Shown here piece by piece: positions 5,099-8,299 of a stretch of 8,299 nt of DNA; the first letter of the stretch is position 1; each line of letters begins with the position of its first letter. The stretch is from an uncultured Lachnospiraceae bacterium (lineage in GTDB: Bacteria; Bacillota; Clostridia; Lachnospirales; Lachnospiraceae), in contig CAMWMO010000042.1 of the NCBI GenBank assembly GCA_947175305.1, positions 1 through 8,299 of the forward strand, given 5' to 3'. The translations under genes and the position numbers were made by a program. The notes beneath the pieces are model-generated. The model was not told where the DNA came from and ran no database searches. It worked only from the letters and a program-made list of their open reading frames with translations.

Positions 5099-6808
5099 CT
5101 ACAGCCTCGCCAACACCTCAAAGGTGCCGTTGATGTCAATCCGGCCATAGCCCCACCGTTGATCGGGATATACGATATTCCCGGGGCGGTCCGCGCCCTG
5201 GATCAGATAACTTTTAGTCCCTCTGCTGTCCACAGCCAGCGCATTGCCGTCAACGACGGCCCACTCTAAAAACTGTGCCACACAACCTGCCGCCAGCGCT
5301 GCTGCCATACTTGAACCGCTGACTTCACCAAGGATCGTTGGCACCCGCACACCGGGGGCTGCCAGATCCGGCTTGATACTCCCGCTTCTGGTGTAACCCC
5401 TTCCGGAGGGTGCGTACCAACTGTCCGCATGGCTGTTGTAGGCGGAGATCGTGATCACCTGTCCCGTGTTGGAAGGCTCCGTCAGCGTCACGTCAGGACT
5501 GGGCGATAAAAAGGTTACCTTGTGCTCCAAAAACGCTTCGATAGGCAGCCACATATGGTACAATCCGCTCCCCCGCATCCTCCTTGTCGAAGGCGTCACA
5601 GATATCGTCCAGATACCCGGCGTCGGATTGGTAAAGCGCAGAAACACCAGCGGATCCCCCGCATCCCGCTCCACCAGCGTCACGCCGACCTGTATTCTGG
5701 TTCTTTCAAAAATATAGGAGATATTCCTGTCGATGCCGCTTCTGAAATCAATGACCGGAGACACCTCTCCTCCAGGAGAGCGGATCGAGATGGCGTAAGC
5801 GTCGGGCAGACTGCCCCAGAGTTCCACACAGAACCCCTTCATAGCATCCTCCACACGAATCTCCACATTGCTCGGCATAGTATTCTGATAGTGATGCTCC
5901 TTATCTCCTTCATTGCCGCCGCAGACCACTACCGCCCGGCTTCTGCGGCCCGCCACGATATTCAGATAAGAGTCCAGCGAGGAGGTGCCGTCATGACTTC
6001 CCATGTTGGTGCCAAGGCCAAGCACGATCACCACCGGCTTGCTGTATGCCACTGCCATCTGCTGTAAATACCGCACTGCCTCCATGATATCGTTTTCCTG
6101 ATAAGCCTTTGCTCCGTCGCTTATATGATAGTAATCTCTCAGATACGGCTTGGCTTCTTTCAGCTTCACCACCGCGATATCCGCCCGCGGAGCGGCTCCC
6201 CGGAAGGTAAGACCCTGATTCAGCTCACTGCCCGCCGCCGCAGAGGCCATCTGGGTTCCATGACCGTCTGTGTCGGTACTGGGCACCACCGACAACGGAT
6301 TCATTTCCGCCAGCGCTCTGTTGATATCCGCCCGGCGGTACTGTGTCCCGTAAAGAAAGCCCTCAGGAGGCTCTCCTGATTGTATGGTCTGATCCCAGAT
6401 CGACACGATGCGGGTATTCCCGTCCGCATCCCGGAATACATCCTCCTGATACCGGATCCCCGTATCAACAAAACCAATGATAACGCCATTTCCCTGCAAT
6501 GCCAGGGGCGGGTTCTGCACGCGGATATTCCCCATAGCCGCAAGACAGGAGGGATCAAAGGGCGTAGTTCCTACCTGCATCAAGCCGTAAAGCTTGGGAA
6601 TTGCAGAATAGCCATAATAGCCGATCGACATGGGCGGTATCTGGCTGCGGCTCACATAGACAACGCCGTACCCGGCATCTATGGCATGATAACAGGCATC
6701 CACGTCCACCGTTTCCAATAGCTGGGGAAGCAGATCATAATCTACGATAAGATCTGCATAGTCGTCCGATAAAATCCTATCTTTACAAGTCAATTTTTCA
6801 CTCCACAT
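5099..6808 (-). CDS. Csp-like S8 family (subtilisin-like) serine protease
   Basis: This 569-residue subtilase has an intact catalytic set: D115 in GFVDTGI, H183 in DGHGTQMAS, oxyanion N299 in CGGNEG and S500 in GSSMAAA. Residues 1 to about 95 look like a prodomain. No signal peptide is present, so it acts inside the cell or is released by other means. Between N299 and S500 lies an insertion (about 308-440) rich in beta strands, in the place where clostridial Csp germination proteases carry a jelly-roll domain. Total length also fits Csp proteins (roughly 550-580 residues). Csp proteases activate the cortex lytic enzyme SleC in spores of some clostridia, but many gut Clostridia carry such subtilases with unknown roles and nothing here ties this one to spores. 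The ATG at 6808 has only a distant GGAAGG; an in-frame TAG 12 bases upstream rules out an earlier start. It stands alone between two terminators. Confidence 0.88.
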   Translation of the reverse strand: MWSEKLTCKDRILSDDYADLIVDYDLLPQLLETVDVDACYHAIDAGYGVVYVSRSQIPPMSIGYYGYSAIPKLYGLMQVGTTPFDPSCLAAMGNIRVQNPPLALQGNGVIIGFVDTGIRYQEDVFRDADGNTRIVSIWDQTIQSGEPPEGFLYGTQYRRADINRALAEMNPLSVVPSTDTDGHGTQMASAAAGSELNQGLTFRGAAPRADIAVVKLKEAKPYLRDYYHISDGAKAYQENDIMEAVRYLQQMAVAYSKPVVIVLGLGTNMGSHDGTSSLDSYLNIVAGRRSRAVVVCGGNEGDKEHHYQNTMPSNVEIRVEDAMKGFCVELWGSLPDAYAISIRSPGGEVSPVIDFRSGIDRNISYIFERTRIQVGVTLVERDAGDPLVFLRFTNPTPGIWTISVTPSTRRMRGSGLYHMWLPIEAFLEHKVTFLSPSPDVTLTEPSNTGQVITISAYNSHADSWYAPSGRGYTRSGSIKPDLAAPGVRVPTILGEVSGSSMAAALAAGCVAQFLEWAVVDGNALAVDSRGTKSYLIQGADRPGNIVYPDQRWGYGRIDINGTFEVLARL

Positions 6809-6905
6809 AAATAGTCTGCACTATCTACATGTCCTTCCGCCGCATCGGTCCCTTACTTTATTCTATGCGGCAGGCAGCTGTCCTGTTCTTTGCCAGTACA
6901 CCCCG

Positions 6906-6949
6906 ATAAAAGCCAAGCGACCGGCGTATACATTCCCTACGCCGGCCGC
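6906..6949 (-). terminator. Terminator-like hairpin after the clpX-type gene
   Basis: In the minus-strand transcript GCGGCCGGCGTA (6949-6938) pairs with TACGCCGGTCGC (6928-6917) over 12 bp with one G-U pair and a 9-base loop. It is followed by TTGGCTTTTATC, an imperfect T-rich tail. It starts 26 bases after the TAA at 6976-6978. The G-U pair again favours the minus strand. It separates this gene from the protease gene, although I find no convincing promoter between them. Confidence 0.7.
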
Positions 6950-6975
6950 ATTCTATCTTCCTGTATTTATATGTT

Positions 6976-8299
6976 TTATGACTGCCGTATCTCTTTCAGT
7001 CGATCCGGATGCTCCGCACTCCTGCTGCGAATATCGATGACCGGCCCTCCGGTCCCCTCAATATACTCTCTGGTGATCGTCACCCGGCCGATATTGTCGT
7101 CCTTGGGCACCTCGTACATGATATCCAGCATAAACTCCTCAATAATGGCCCGCAGCGCTCTGGCTCCCGTCTCTTTCTCCAACGCCTTATCCGCGATCGC
7201 TTCCAGCGCTCCTTCATCGAAGAGAAGTTCCACCTCATCCAGCTCCAGAAGCTTCTGATACTGCTTTAAGATAGCGTTTCTGGGCTGGCTTAAGATCTGT
7301 ATCATCATCTCCCGGCTCAATCCCTCCAACGTAAAGATCACCGGAAGACGGCCGATAAACTCAGGTATCATGCCAAATTTTCTGATATCCTCCACCGTCA
7401 CATGGCTTAAGATATTCTTTTCTTTGTCATACTTATCCTTTAACTCGGCGCTGTAACCGATGGAGGTCTTTTTGTTGAGTCTCTGCTTGATGATATCGTC
7501 CAGATCAGGAAAAGCACCGCCGCAGATAAACAGGATGTTTCTGGTATTTACCGTAGCCAGAGGCACCATGGCGTTTTTAGAATTTGCGCCCACCGGCACT
7601 TCCACCTCGGCTCCCTCTAACAGCTTGAGCATCCCCTGCTGTACCGACTCACCACTCACATCCCGGGCATTGGTATTCTTTTTCTTGGCGATCTTATCAA
7701 TCTCGTCGATAAAGATGATACCGCGCTCCGCGCGATCCACGTCATTGTCCGCCGCCGCCAGAAGCTTGGACACCACACTCTCGATATCGTCACCGATATA
7801 CCCCGCCTCCGTCAGAGAAGTAGCATCCGCAATCGCCAGCGGCACATCCAGAAGTCTTGCCAGGGTTTTCACCAGATAAGTCTTGCCGCAGCCTGTAGGA
7901 CCGATCATGAGCATATTGGACTTTTCGATCTCGATCTCGTCCATGGTGCCGGTAGCCACTCTCTTATAGTGATTGTAGACCGCCACGGACATCACCTTTT
8001 TGGCATGCTCCTGTCCCACCACATACTCGTCCAGCTTCTGCTTGATCTTATGAGGCGGCATGATATTCCGGATATCGATCTCCGCCTCGTCTTTTTTCTT
8101 CTTTTTTTTCGGCTTCTGCTTGTTGGGGATACCGCCATCCCCCCGCAGATCCGCCAGATTGACAAAGCTGATATTCGGAAAGCCCTTGCCGGTATTCATA
8201 TCGCTAAAATCAGGATTGTTTAAAAGTCCCTGATAGTCGAACAGACTGACCGTATCCATGGTCTTGTGCATACAGTCGTCACAGACGCAGATATGATTC
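6976..8299 (-). CDS. Divergent ClpX-like AAA+ unfoldase with zinc-binding domain (5' end outside window)
   Basis: ClpX-type enzymes use ATP to unfold proteins and feed them to the ClpP protease. The frame stays open to the right edge: before the internal ATG at 8271 it reads NHICVCDDC, the second half of a ClpX zinc-binding domain, so that ATG is not the start. Numbering from it, a linker with six consecutive lysines (55-60) leads to the AAA+ core: Walker A GPTGCGKT (124-131), pore loop GYIG (157-160), Walker B IIFIDEID (185-192), arginine finger R308 and sensor-2 R371 in GAR. Three departures from classical ClpX are visible: the RKH pore loop is replaced by GANSKNAMVPLAT (228-240), the ClpP-docking IGF is IGY (271-273), and the linker is longer and Lys-rich. 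It is probably a second ClpX paralog. No clpP or trigger factor gene is seen beside it, but upstream sequence is missing. Confidence 0.9.
   Translation of the reverse strand, partial: NHICVCDDCMHKTMDTVSLFDYQGLLNNPDFSDMNTGKGFPNISFVNLADLRGDGGIPNKQKPKKKKKKDEAEIDIRNIMPPHKIKQKLDEYVVGQEHAKKVMSVAVYNHYKRVATGTMDEIEIEKSNMLMIGPTGCGKTYLVKTLARLLDVPLAIADATSLTEAGYIGDDIESVVSKLLAAADNDVDRAERGIIFIDEIDKIAKKKNTNARDVSGESVQQGMLKLLEGAEVEVPVGANSKNAMVPLATVNTRNILFICGGAFPDLDDIIKQRLNKKTSIGYSAELKDKYDKEKNILSHVTVEDIRKFGMIPEFIGRLPVIFTLEGLSREMMIQILSQPRNAILKQYQKLLELDEVELLFDEGALEAIADKALEKETGARALRAIIEEFMLDIMYEVPKDDNIGRVTITREYIEGTGGPVIDIRSRSAEHPDRLKEIRQS

Noticed and set aside
5451..6721. Several plus-strand open frames opposite the subtilase gene
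   Set aside because: They lie antisense to a gene with full catalytic motifs, show His/Arg-rich composition typical of shadow frames, and have no family features.
6855..6875. CATAGAAT resembling a SigE-type -10, or TAGAAT as a normal -10, upstream of the subtilase
   Set aside because: No fitting -35 element is found at the right distance for either type, so no promoter is called.
1..8299. CRISPR array, tRNA or rRNA gene, insertion sequence
   Set aside because: No regularly spaced repeats, no cloverleaf or rRNA-like sequence and no transposase or terminal inverted repeats were seen.

Overview
The window looks like a chromosomal segment of an anaerobic Clostridia species, most likely a Lachnospiraceae-type gut commensal. 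This rests on strong AGGAGG ribosome binding sites, a clostridial Cys-rich peptide maturation locus, a FlxA-like protein, a Csp-like subtilase and a second-type ClpX. The taxonomic call is inference. Every gene I can support is on the minus strand, so transcription runs from high to low coordinates.

Right part (about 4990-8299, clearly GC-richer). A divergent ClpX-like unfoldase is cut by the window end. It is followed by a terminator-like hairpin, then a 569-residue subtilisin-like serine protease of Csp-like architecture with an intact catalytic triad and no export signal, then another terminator. These look like core-type genes.

Left part (1 to about 4980, AT-richer). A well-formed promoter at 4909-4937, with a perfect 10-bp inverted repeat lying directly on the predicted start site, begins a tight gene string. 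It encodes a secreted protein with two PPC-like beta domains (507 aa), an unknown 258-aa protein joined by an ATGA stop/start overlap, and a FlxA-like coiled-coil protein (231 aa). After 61 bp comes a peptide-maturation locus: a 40-residue Cys-rich precursor peptide at 1613-1735, a perfect 14-bp hairpin, a radical SAM/SPASM maturase resembling CcpM (454 aa), and the first 60 residues of a protein resembling the TIGR04066 peptide maturation family, running off the left edge.

The main discovery is the short precursor gene. It encodes a very basic N-terminus followed by five cysteines within 14 residues and a Tyr/Gly-rich tail, and it sits directly before its likely maturase. This is a RiPP (ribosomally made, post-translationally modified peptide) locus. 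Its apparent linkage to a secreted PPC protein and a FlxA-like protein is unusual and may define a larger unit. The second notable item is the ClpX-like protein, which lacks the RKH loop, carries IGY instead of IGF in the ClpP-docking loop and has a Lys-rich linker, suggesting altered substrate or partner choice.
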